DNA of 64,000 nucleotides from Exiguobacterium aurantiacum (GTDB taxonomy: Bacteria; Bacillota; Bacilli; Exiguobacteriales; Exiguobacteriaceae). The notes beneath the pieces were generated by a model. The model did not search any database. It was not told the origin of the DNA and was given only the letters and a program-made list of their open reading frames with translations. Both the position numbers and the translations under genes were made by a program. The number at the start of each line of letters is the position of its first letter. The first letter of the stretch is position 1. The DNA lies in assembly GCF_024362205.1 (NCBI RefSeq), contig NZ_CP101462.1:1764501-1828500 (forward strand), in the 5' to 3' direction. Shown piece by piece: positions 7,414 to 14,242 of the stretch.

Positions 7414-8209
7414 ATCGGGCTGCTTTCCGGAAACCCGCCTCAATCGCCTCTTGTTCTGAACAAAACATCTCTTCCGGGATCGTGCGCTCGTAGCTCGCGC
7501 CACCCGGAACGTGATAAATCTTCTCTCCGTCCCGATTGATATTCCCTTTAATGTCGCACTCGTCCGTGTCCCGTCTTGGCTGGGCCGGCTCGGTCGCCTC
7601 GTGGTCGAAGCCGTTGCCGGTCACATAGTCCTCAAGACTCCAAATCCCGAGCAACTCTTGACGCGCGGTCCGCTCGACGTCTCGGAACGCATCGATGTGT
7701 TGCGTGTTCGGCGCATATACATAGGCGACACGCGCCAACCCGCGACGCAATAATTCCTCGTTCAGCATCGCATCGTCATACCAGACGTAGGCGAGCGTTC
7801 GTTGATAACGATCATAGCGTCCGACGTCATATTCGAGCGTGACTGTATCCCCTTCCGGCAGCCAGCGTTCGACGAACGATTTCGCATCTTCCCCGAACGG
7901 TTGGACCGGCAGTGTCGGATGGCTCGTCTCCGGCGTATCGACGAGCAAGAGACGAATCGATTCGGTCGCTCCGTTCTCGAACTCGACTTTGAGTGTGTCG
8001 CCATCGATGACGCGGTCGAGCGTGACCGTCTCAGTCTTGCCGAGCGGCCGTGCGACTTGTTGCGGGACCGACGCCGACGGGAAGTCGGCCTCGAGTTCGA
8101 CGAGTGATTCCGGCGGGTCGATTTGTTCGGCGAACCAGTCGTCGACGGAGCAACCCGCGAGCGAAACGCTCAGCACGATAGCGATCAGCAGTTGCCACCA
8201 TTTTTTCAA
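7412..8209 (-). CDS. Secreted thermonuclease-like lipoprotein
   Basis: The 265-residue product begins with a lipoprotein signal (KK, hydrophobic stretch, lipobox LAGC with Cys20). A staphylococcal-nuclease fold follows (about 60-210): VIDGDTLKVEF, RLLLVDTPET and GRYDRYQRTLAYVW, giving candidate catalytic R86, E94 and R137 and calcium-site aspartates. The C terminus (about 220-265) is the short cysteine-containing domain often appended to Bacillus nucleases (KGNINRDGEKIYHVPGG). It probably degrades DNA or RNA outside the cell, anchored to the membrane. The frame is open far upstream into the permease gene. TTG at 8209 after AGAGGTGAG is the best start, because the signal peptide begins there. 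Confidence 0.88.
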   Translation of the reverse strand: MKKWWQLLIAIVLSVSLAGCSVDDWFAEQIDPPESLVELEADFPSASVPQQVARPLGKTETVTLDRVIDGDTLKVEFENGATESIRLLLVDTPETSHPTLPVQPFGEDAKSFVERWLPEGDTVTLEYDVGRYDRYQRTLAYVWYDDAMLNEELLRRGLARVAYVYAPNTQHIDAFRDVERTARQELLGIWSLEDYVTGNGFDHEATEPAQPRRDTDECDIKGNINRDGEKIYHVPGGASYERTIPEEMFCSEQEAIEAGFRKAAR

Positions 8210-8234
8210 TTGTCTCACCTCTACACCAGTATAA

Positions 8235-8270
8235 CAAAAAAGGTTGTTTGACTTAAGCGTCAAACAACCT
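8235..8270 (-). terminator. Intrinsic terminator of the nucleoside transporter operon
   Basis: A 12-bp stem (AGGTTGTTTGAC/GTCAAACAACCT, 6-base loop) is followed on the minus strand by six T. The downstream T-run runs into a TATACT that may be the -10 box of the nuclease gene. Confidence 0.95.
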
Positions 8271-8300
8271 GGATGAAATGGACATTTGTCCTTTTGATGA

Positions 8301-9260
8301 TTAGCGTTTCCCTTTAATATATGGGATACCGACCGATTTCGGTGCATCGGCACGTCCAACGACACCTGCGAGGGCGAGGATCGTGAGCGCGTACGGTGCA
8401 ATCAAGAGCAATACTTGCGGCACGTTGCTGATGACCGGCAAATTACTTCCGATGATCGATAGCGCTTGGGCGAAACCAAAGAAGAGGCCGGCCCCGAGCG
8501 CACCGAGCGGATTCCACTTCCCGAAGATCATGGCGGCGATGGCCAAGAACCCTTGACCGACGATCGTCGTCCCACTGAAGTTCGTCGTGACGGTGACAGC
8601 GTACACTGCGCCAGCGAGACCACCGAACGCTCCTGAGAGCATGACGCCCATGAAGCGCATTTTCGTGACGTTGATTCCCATCGTATCAGCCGCCATCGGG
8701 TGTTCCCCGACCGAGCGGAGACGAAGACCGAACGGCGTCTTGAAGATGACGAACCAGACGACGAAGGCAAGAATGATCGCGATGAACGACGTGTATTGGA
8801 CGTTGATGAAGAACATACGAAGCACCGGGATATCCGATAAAATCGGCACGTTCTCTTTCGCGATCCGATACTCGATGAAATCGGTCTGGCCTTTGTTATA
8901 GAGCACGCGGACGACGAAGATGGCGAGACCGATCGCGAGCATGTTGATCGCGACCCCGAGTACCGTCTGGTCGGCCCGCCACAGGATGGCCGGCACAGCC
9001 AAGAAGAGCGAGAAGAGCGCACCGACGACCATGGCGACCAAGAGCGAGATCCATGGGCTGAGACCGCCAAGCCCCATACTTGTCAACGTGAGCGTCGTGA
9101 TGATCCCTGTCGCGGCACCGATGACCATGATACCTTCTAAGGCGATGTTGACGACACCCGAACGTTCACTGAAGATCCCGCCGAGCGCCGCGATGATGAG
9201 TGGAGTCGCATAGGCCAACGCGACCGGAACGACGATATAGAGGACTTCTAAGAAGCTCAT
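8301..9260 (-). CDS. nupQ: Nucleoside ABC transporter permease (second permease)
   Basis: The 319-residue integral membrane protein belongs to the BPD_transp_2 permease family (LivM/RbsC-like, YufQ group). Hydrophobic helices run the whole length. The segment SERSGVVNIALEGIM near residues 32-46 is the family signature, and a second conserved part reads GVMLSGAFGGLAGA. It is the last gene of the four-gene BMP transporter operon, with its start overlapping the stop of the preceding permease by 4 bases. With that partner it forms the transmembrane channel. The B. subtilis counterpart imports guanosine. Substrate here is inferred from operon structure only. Confidence 0.88.
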   Translation of the reverse strand: MSFLEVLYIVVPVALAYATPLIIAALGGIFSERSGVVNIALEGIMVIGAATGIITTLTLTSMGLGGLSPWISLLVAMVVGALFSLFLAVPAILWRADQTVLGVAINMLAIGLAIFVVRVLYNKGQTDFIEYRIAKENVPILSDIPVLRMFFINVQYTSFIAIILAFVVWFVIFKTPFGLRLRSVGEHPMAADTMGINVTKMRFMGVMLSGAFGGLAGAVYAVTVTTNFSGTTIVGQGFLAIAAMIFGKWNPLGALGAGLFFGFAQALSIIGSNLPVISNVPQVLLLIAPYALTILALAGVVGRADAPKSVGIPYIKGKR

Positions 9261-10321
9261 TTTTTCTCCACTCCTTTCTTACGATTTCCTTTGAATTTGT
9301 CGATCACGTAGTTGAACGCATAACCCGACGCCACGAAGATAACGATGGCCGCGATGATGACTTTGACGAGCTCAGACGGAATGTTCGCCCCGAGCTGCAT
9401 CGCGAGTCCCCCGATATTGAGTCCGGCGAACAAGATGGCTGCCAAGACGACACCGACGGCCGTGTTCGCACCGAGAAGCGCGACGGCGATCCCGTCGAAA
9501 CCGACTCCGGTGAATGAGGCACTGAGCGTCATCCCGTTGAACGTACCGAGACCTTCCATCGCCCCGGCGAGTCCTGCGAACATACCTGAGATGACAAATG
9601 ACAAGATGATGTTTCGATTAACGCTCATCCCCGCATATTGCGACGCATGTTTGTTGAAACCGACGGCCCGAAGCTCATAACCGAGCGTCGTCCGTTGCAA
9701 GATGTAGTAATAGACGATCGCCGCGAGCACGGCGACGAGGACACCCCAGTGCAAGCGTGAGAACTGCGTCATTTCTTGGAGCCATGGCGACGCGAGCGAC
9801 GCCGAATCGTTGATTGACTCGGTCCGTTCGTTCGTCACGCCGATGACACTACGCAAAATCGCGTTCGTCGTGTACAAGGCGATATAGTTCATCATGATCG
9901 AGGTGATAACTTCGTGGACGTGGAACTTGGCTTTCAAGAAACCAGGTACGAACGCCCATGCAGCTGCCGCGAACATGGCCGCGAGCAGAGCGAGCGGCAA
10001 GTGGATGAACATCGGCAAATCAAAGTTGATTCCGACGTAAACGGCTGCCACCCAACCGATCAATACTTGGCCTTCGACCCCGATGTTGAACAGGCCAGTC
10101 CGGAACGCGAATGCGACCGCTAAACCTGAGAAGATGAGTGGTGCTGCGGCGCGAAGTGTCTCGCCGATTGCATACGGGCTACCGACCATGCCATCGAACA
10201 GCGACGAGAACCCTCGAATCGGGTCATAGCCGCCGATGAGCATGACGATCGCCCCGACGAGAAGTCCCATCAAGATCGACAAGAGCGGGATGAGCAGTCG
10301 ATTAAAGTTTAACTTATTCAT
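9257..10321 (-). CDS. nupP: Nucleoside ABC transporter permease (first permease)
   Basis: The 354-residue multi-spanning permease (YufP group) opens with a hydrophobic stretch that supplies the first membrane helix. It carries the conserved FRTGLFNIGVEGQ loop (about 74-86) and a FAGLAGAMEGLG repeat-like segment in the second half. It pairs with the following permease as a heterodimer. Start and stop codons overlap the neighbouring genes by 4 bases on both sides, so all three cytoplasmic-membrane components are translationally coupled. A GAGAGGAG ribosome site precedes the ATG. Confidence 0.88.
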   Translation of the reverse strand: MNKLNFNRLLIPLLSILMGLLVGAIVMLIGGYDPIRGFSSLFDGMVGSPYAIGETLRAAAPLIFSGLAVAFAFRTGLFNIGVEGQVLIGWVAAVYVGINFDLPMFIHLPLALLAAMFAAAAWAFVPGFLKAKFHVHEVITSIMMNYIALYTTNAILRSVIGVTNERTESINDSASLASPWLQEMTQFSRLHWGVLVAVLAAIVYYYILQRTTLGYELRAVGFNKHASQYAGMSVNRNIILSFVISGMFAGLAGAMEGLGTFNGMTLSASFTGVGFDGIAVALLGANTAVGVVLAAILFAGLNIGGLAMQLGANIPSELVKVIIAAIVIFVASGYAFNYVIDKFKGNRKKGVEKK

Positions 10322-11844
10322 ACTGTTTCTTCTCCTCTCTTACCGCCGGCCATCAAGAAGCCGAGTTCTTGCTCCGTCGTCTGTTTCGGATCACGGATCC
10401 CGACAATTTTGCCTTCATATAAGACCGCGATCCGGTCCGCGACGTGTAAAATCTCTTCGAGCTCGAAAGAGATCAACAAGACGGCGCGTCCTTTTTCACG
10501 TTCTTTGATGAGCTGTTCATGAATGAATTCGATGGCCCCGACGTCAAGACCTCGTGTCGGTTGCGCCGCAATCAACAAGTCCGGCGACCGGTCGACTTCA
10601 CGGGCGATGATGGCTTTCTGCTGGTTCCCGCCTGATAGGGCACGGGCCGGCACATCGACCGATGGAGTTCGGACGTCAAACTTCTCAATCAGCGCTTTCG
10701 CTTTCTCCGCAACGGCTTTATAGTTCATCAAACCACGCTTCGAAAACGGCTCTTTATAATACGTTTGGAGGACCATGTTGTCCCGAATCGTATAGTCGAG
10801 GACGAGGCCGTGCTTATGACGGTCTTGCGGGATGTGGCCGACACCAGACTCCGTCACTTTACGTGGCGTGAACCCGGTCACGTCTTTCCCATTCAACAAT
10901 ATTTTTCCAGACTCAGGTTTCTTCAAGCCTGAGATGGCTTCAATCAACTCGGTCTGTCCGTTCCCGTCAATCCCGGCAATCCCGAGGATCTCACCTGAAC
11001 GAATCTGTAAATCCAAGCCGTCGACGGCTTCAAGTCCGCGACTGTCTTTGACGACGAGTTTTTGGACGTCGAGGACGACTTGCTGTGGATCTGCCTTGGA
11101 ATATTCCGCATCAAAGTTAACTTCACGCCCGACCATCATTTCTGCCAAACGGTCTTCGTTGACCGTCTCGTCGATATCGATCGTACCGATATAACGCCCG
11201 CGACGGATGACCGTACAGCGGTCGGCGACTTGCATGATCTCTTTCAATTTATGCGTGATCAAGACGATGGATTTACCTTCTTCGATCAGACGCTTCATGA
11301 TTTGAATGAGTTCTTGAATTTCTTGCGGCGTCAGAACAGCAGTCGGCTCATCAAAGATCAAAATCTCGGCCCCGCGATAGAGCGTCTTCAAAATCTCGAC
11401 CCGCTGTTGCATCCCGACCGAGATGTCCTCGATTTTCGCATCCGGATCGATCCGAAGCCCGTACTGTTCCGAGATGTCCATGACTTTTTTACGTGCCGTC
11501 GCCCGGTCGACCGTCAGTCCACTCTTCGGCTCTGAGCCGAGGATGATGTTCTCGGTCACCGTGAACTTCTCGACGAGCATGAAGTGTTGGTGTACCATGC
11601 CGATCCCGAGTTCGTTGGCGATGTTCGGATTCTCAATGTTCACTTTCTCCCCGCGCACGCGGATCTCCCCGCCTTCCGGCTGATAAAGACCGAACAGGAC
11701 GTTCATGAGCGTCGATTTCCCGGCACCGTTCTCGCCGAGCAACGCATGAATCTCTCCTTTGCGCAATTGGAGGGTGATATTGTCGTTGGCAACGAACGTT
11801 CCGAACTCTTTGCGAATATTGAGCATTTCAATTACATATTCCAA
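10318..11844 (-). CDS. nupO: Nucleoside ABC transporter ATP-binding protein (two ATPase domains)
   Basis: The 508-residue protein has two fused ATPase cassettes, as in sugar and nucleoside importers. The first has Walker A GENGAGKS (37-44), signature SVGMQQRVEI and Walker B ILIFDEPTAVL. The second has a degenerate Walker A (GIDGNGQTE), signature ALSGGNQQK and LLIAAQPTRGLD, where the usual catalytic Glu is replaced, as is common in this family. It starts with TTG after AGGGGTGG. It powers uptake through the two permeases. A weak hairpin separates it from the binding-protein gene and could lower its expression relative to that gene. Confidence 0.93.
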   Translation of the reverse strand: MEYVIEMLNIRKEFGTFVANDNITLQLRKGEIHALLGENGAGKSTLMNVLFGLYQPEGGEIRVRGEKVNIENPNIANELGIGMVHQHFMLVEKFTVTENIILGSEPKSGLTVDRATARKKVMDISEQYGLRIDPDAKIEDISVGMQQRVEILKTLYRGAEILIFDEPTAVLTPQEIQELIQIMKRLIEEGKSIVLITHKLKEIMQVADRCTVIRRGRYIGTIDIDETVNEDRLAEMMVGREVNFDAEYSKADPQQVVLDVQKLVVKDSRGLEAVDGLDLQIRSGEILGIAGIDGNGQTELIEAISGLKKPESGKILLNGKDVTGFTPRKVTESGVGHIPQDRHKHGLVLDYTIRDNMVLQTYYKEPFSKRGLMNYKAVAEKAKALIEKFDVRTPSVDVPARALSGGNQQKAIIAREVDRSPDLLIAAQPTRGLDVGAIEFIHEQLIKEREKGRAVLLISFELEEILHVADRIAVLYEGKIVGIRDPKQTTEQELGFLMAGGKRGEETV

Positions 11845-11870
11845 GAAAGTCCACCCCTAACTTTAAGTAA

Positions 11871-11893
11871 AGGGAGACCGCATGGGTCCCCCC
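11871..11893 (-). terminator. Possible attenuating hairpin between the BMP lipoprotein and ATPase genes
   Basis: On the minus strand GGGGGGACC and GGTCTCCC form an imperfect stem with a 5-base loop followed by TTTA. The U-run is short, so partial readthrough is expected. Such hairpins often let the binding protein be made in excess. Confidence 0.5.
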
Positions 11894-11905
11894 TAACTCA
11901 ATGAA

Positions 11906-12991
11906 TTATTTTACTGTTTTCATGAACTCTTCGAACTCAGCGTCAGTTGCTGGAGCCGTGATGTCTCCGTCAATCAACTGAGTACGGTACTCTTCAACTT
12001 TTGCGAGGACGTCAGCTGAAACGTTCTCATCAGATGTTTCAGCAATACCTACACCGTCATCTTTCAATGAGAACTCAACGATTTCGCCCGCTGGGAACTT
12101 ATCTTCCATCGCAAGTTTCGAAACTTCGTAAGTCGCCGTGTCAACACGTTTGACCATTGAAGTAAGCGTTACGTTCTCTGGCAGACCTTCTTCATATTGG
12201 TCACGGTCAACCCCGATGACCCATACATCTTCACCATTTTTGCTACGGTTTTTCGCTTCTGTGAATACCCCTACACCTGTACCGCCTGCTGCGTGATAGA
12301 TGATGTCAGAGCCTGCGCCGTACATACCTGAAGCGATGGCTGTTCCTTTTTCAGCAGAGTTGAAGTCTTCAGCATATTTGACGTCGATCGTCGCATCCGG
12401 GTTAACGGCCATGACGCCGGCTTTGTATCCGTTCTCGAACTTCTTGATCAAGTCAGACTCGACGCCGCCGATGAAGCCGACTTTGTCAGTCGTCGTTGTG
12501 AGACCAGCGACGACACCGACGAGGAATGAACCTTCTTGCTCTTTGAACGTGATTGATGCGACGTTCGGTGCATCCACGACCATGTCGACGATTGCGAAGT
12601 TGTTGTCTGGGAACTGCTCAGCAACTTTTTTGATGTCTTCGCCCATCAAGAAGCCGATTCCGTAAATCAAGTTGAAGTTATCGCGCGCCAATTGTTGCAA
12701 GTTTGGCTGGTAATCTGCTTGTTTTGATGATTGAAGGTATTTGAAGCCTTCGTTCTCAGTCAAGCTGTTGTCTTCCCCGAATTTCGTAAGACCTTCCCAA
12801 GCTGATTGGTTGAACGACTTATCGTCGACACCGCCCGTATCGGTTACCATGGCTACTTTGAAGTCGCTGCCTTCGCCGCCGCCTTCACCGTTTGAAGCTC
12901 CTTCATTGTCATCCCCGCCACATGCTGCGAGTACTGTCGAGAGTGTGAGACCTGCTGCTAAAGCTGAGAGAATTGTTTTTTTCTTGTTCAT
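11906..12991 (-). CDS. nupN: BMP-family nucleoside-binding lipoprotein
   Basis: The 361-residue substrate-binding protein has a lipoprotein signal with lipobox LAAC (Cys about 23), a Gly/Glu-rich linker to about residue 40, then a BMP/PnrA fold starting KVAMVTDTGGVDDKSFNQSA, the family hallmark where the loop binds the ribose of nucleosides. Further marks are GFIGGVES and YHAAGGTG. It delivers the ligand to the NupOPQ-type transporter. The codon choice is richer in T-ending codons than the flanking permeases and like that of rpsB and tsf, suggesting high expression. The upstream region has a promoter, a cre site and a near-palindrome. Confidence 0.92.
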   Translation of the reverse strand: MNKKKTILSALAAGLTLSTVLAACGGDDNEGASNGEGGGEGSDFKVAMVTDTGGVDDKSFNQSAWEGLTKFGEDNSLTENEGFKYLQSSKQADYQPNLQQLARDNFNLIYGIGFLMGEDIKKVAEQFPDNNFAIVDMVVDAPNVASITFKEQEGSFLVGVVAGLTTTTDKVGFIGGVESDLIKKFENGYKAGVMAVNPDATIDVKYAEDFNSAEKGTAIASGMYGAGSDIIYHAAGGTGVGVFTEAKNRSKNGEDVWVIGVDRDQYEEGLPENVTLTSMVKRVDTATYEVSKLAMEDKFPAGEIVEFSLKDDGVGIAETSDENVSADVLAKVEEYRTQLIDGDITAPATDAEFEEFMKTVK

Positions 12992-13011
12992 CGTCGTGTT
13001 TCCCCTTTCGG

Positions 13012-13039
13012 ATCATAACAATTAAGGTTGTCATGTCAT
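13012..13039 (-). promoter_or_regulatory. Promoter of the BMP transporter operon
   Basis: ATGACA (13034-13039) and TATGAT (13012-13017) on the minus strand are separated by 16 bp, each matching the sigma-A consensus at five of six positions. Confidence 0.65.
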
Positions 13040-13048
13040 CAGTAGTCT

Positions 13049-13062
13049 TTACACCGGTATAA
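13049..13062. promoter_or_regulatory. Near-palindrome upstream of the BMP operon promoter
   Basis: TTACACCGGTATAA is a 14-bp near-perfect palindrome about 10 bp upstream of the -35 box. Twelve of 13 bases recur at 8222-8234 beside the nuclease gene. It is a candidate operator, possibly for the adjacent GntR regulator. Confidence 0.4.
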
Positions 13063-13075
13063 GAAAGCGCTTTCA
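13062..13075. promoter_or_regulatory. cre site upstream of the BMP operon
   Basis: On the minus strand TGAAAGCGCTTTCT matches the CcpA cre consensus closely and contains a fully palindromic AAAGCGCTTT core. It is centred about 63 bp upstream of the predicted start of transcription. Confidence 0.7.
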
Positions 13076-13119
13076 CGCTATTCCCCAAAAATAACCGTTT
13101 CCGGAATGAACGAACGTGC

Positions 13120-13839
13120 TTAGACGCGTTTTCGAACGACGTGGAAGTCGAAGCGGTCCGCTCGGAAAAAGTTCGCCGAATCGAGCAGCGGTAAATCGCT
13201 CTCATCGTAATGCAATTGCTTTAATGCCAGTAACGGTTGGTCCGTCTGAAGTTGCGTCGAGATTTCAGCGTTCACACTCGGTTCGATGTGCGTGATCGCA
13301 TATGCGACCCGACGTCCTACCTCTGTTTCGAGCGCATCAAACAACGACTTCCCTTCCGTCAACGCCTTCGGATTCGAGACGAGATGGGCTGGGATTTTAT
13401 CGACACAGTAGACGACTGGTGTCTCATCCGCATATCGAATCCGGACAATCCGATAAATCGGTGAGTTCGGTTCGATTTTCAAACGCTCGGCTTCCCTCTC
13501 GGTCGCTAGAACCTTTTCGGCCACTAACACTTTCGTTCCTGGTGTCATTTTGGCGCGCATAATCATGTCCGTGACGCTGAACAGCTCTTCAATCCCTGAA
13601 GTGAACGGGGGTTTTGAACTGATGAATGTCCCGACGCCATGTTTTCGCACGACAAATTTTTCGTCTTCGAGAATCCGAAGCGCTTCCCGGAGTGTCGCTC
13701 GACTGACTCCTAATTGCTTCGACAACTCGAATTCTGAAGGAAGTTTCTCTCCTTCACGATAGACACCATCGTCGATATCTTGCTTGATTTTCTCAATCAC
13801 GCGAAGATAGAGCAAGCGATGATCGAGCTTGATCGACAT
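13120..13839 (-). CDS. GntR-family (HutC/UTRA) transcriptional regulator
   Basis: The 239-residue protein has an N-terminal GntR winged helix (about 5-70: LPSEFELSKQLGVSRATLREALRILE) and a C-terminal UTRA ligand-binding domain (about 90-235). Members bind DNA as dimers and respond to small metabolites such as sugars or nucleoside-derived compounds. It lies directly upstream of the BMP transporter operon and near ftsK, where B. subtilis has ymfC, and probably controls the transporter. An earlier in-frame start adds four residues, but GGTGGTGAGG is placed for the ATG at 13839. Ligand and targets are not visible. A palindrome in its own leader suggests autoregulation. Confidence 0.88.
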   Translation of the reverse strand: MSIKLDHRLLYLRVIEKIKQDIDDGVYREGEKLPSEFELSKQLGVSRATLREALRILEDEKFVVRKHGVGTFISSKPPFTSGIEELFSVTDMIMRAKMTPGTKVLVAEKVLATEREAERLKIEPNSPIYRIVRIRYADETPVVYCVDKIPAHLVSNPKALTEGKSLFDALETEVGRRVAYAITHIEPSVNAEISTQLQTDQPLLALKQLHYDESDLPLLDSANFFRADRFDFHVVRKRV

Positions 13840-13874
13840 GGGCCTCACCACCTTTACCTATTTCTTACCAGTGC

Positions 13875-13886
13875 TCAGACATCTGA
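13875..13886. promoter_or_regulatory. Palindrome in the GntR gene leader
   Basis: TCAGA-CA-TCTGA is an exact 5-bp-arm inverted repeat lying between the predicted transcription start and the ribosome site of the regulator gene. Confidence 0.35.
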
Positions 13887-13911
13887 CGTATGAATGTCCT
13901 TGCCAATATTA

Positions 13912-13940
13912 AGTATAGGGATATGAGAAATAGAACGCAA
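13912..13940 (-). promoter_or_regulatory. Promoter of the GntR regulator gene
   Basis: TTGCGT (13935-13940) and TATACT (13912-13917) on the minus strand are separated by 17 bp. Confidence 0.65.
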
Positions 13941-14098
13941 TACTTTTTGTTCGGAATCAGGGAAATATTTTAACGTGAAGGGATTATGTACTTTTCATAG
14001 TCTATATTACCTGTTCTGGCAGGCTTTGAAAAGAAATCGTAAAATGAAAACGGTATTAAAAAATGAAAGCGATTCAACAGTTTTAGTAGTATGTCTTA

Positions 14099-14128
14099 AT
14101 GACCCGAATAGGTCAGATGTGCTATATT
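14099..14128 (+). promoter_or_regulatory. Possible plus-strand promoter with overlapping inverted repeat
   Basis: ATGACC (14099-14104), 18 bp and TATATT (14123-14128) resemble a sigma-A promoter. The inverted repeat TGACC/GGTCA overlaps the -35 box and spacer. cre-like sequences at 14045-14058 and 14064-14077 each depart from consensus by one or two bases. Confidence 0.35.
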
Positions 14129-14134
14129 AGTTCG

Positions 14135-14241
14135 TTCCAACATGACTTATTCTTCGTTCATCCTAATCGGGCGATTTTTTACCAAGTTAAATAAAAAACG
14201 AACATTCAGGATAATTTATCCCCAAATGTTCGTTTTTTATT
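14135..14241 (+). ncRNA. Candidate small RNA upstream of ftsK, plus strand
   Basis: The predicted promoter at 14099-14128 is followed about 60 bases later by a strong hairpin with a T-run on the plus strand, which would give a transcript of about 107 bases. There is no ribosome site for the short open frame in it. The terminator also serves ftsK on the other strand, so it is weak evidence by itself. Confidence 0.28.
14190..14241. terminator. Bidirectional terminator downstream of ftsK
   Basis: A 17-bp inverted repeat (14190-14206 with 14225-14241) contains AACGAACATT/AATGTTCGTT with A-run and T-run flanks, and a small inner hairpin GGATA/TATCC. It is a classic two-way terminator. Confidence 0.92.
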
Positions 14242-14242
14242 T

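Larger units (their letters stand above)
13941..14242. other. Intergenic region between the GntR gene and ftsK
   Basis: No convincing protein gene lies here. An open frame beginning at 14142 has no ribosome site and runs into ftsK on the opposite strand. The stretch is AT-rich and holds a possible plus-strand promoter, an inverted repeat TGACC-N6-GGTCA (14100-14115), two cre-like sequences and a bidirectional terminator, described separately. Confidence 0.6.

Noticed and set aside
8210-8401. N-terminal extension of the nuclease frame
   Set aside because: It overlaps the permease gene and the operon terminator, while a lipoprotein signal begins at the TTG at 8209.
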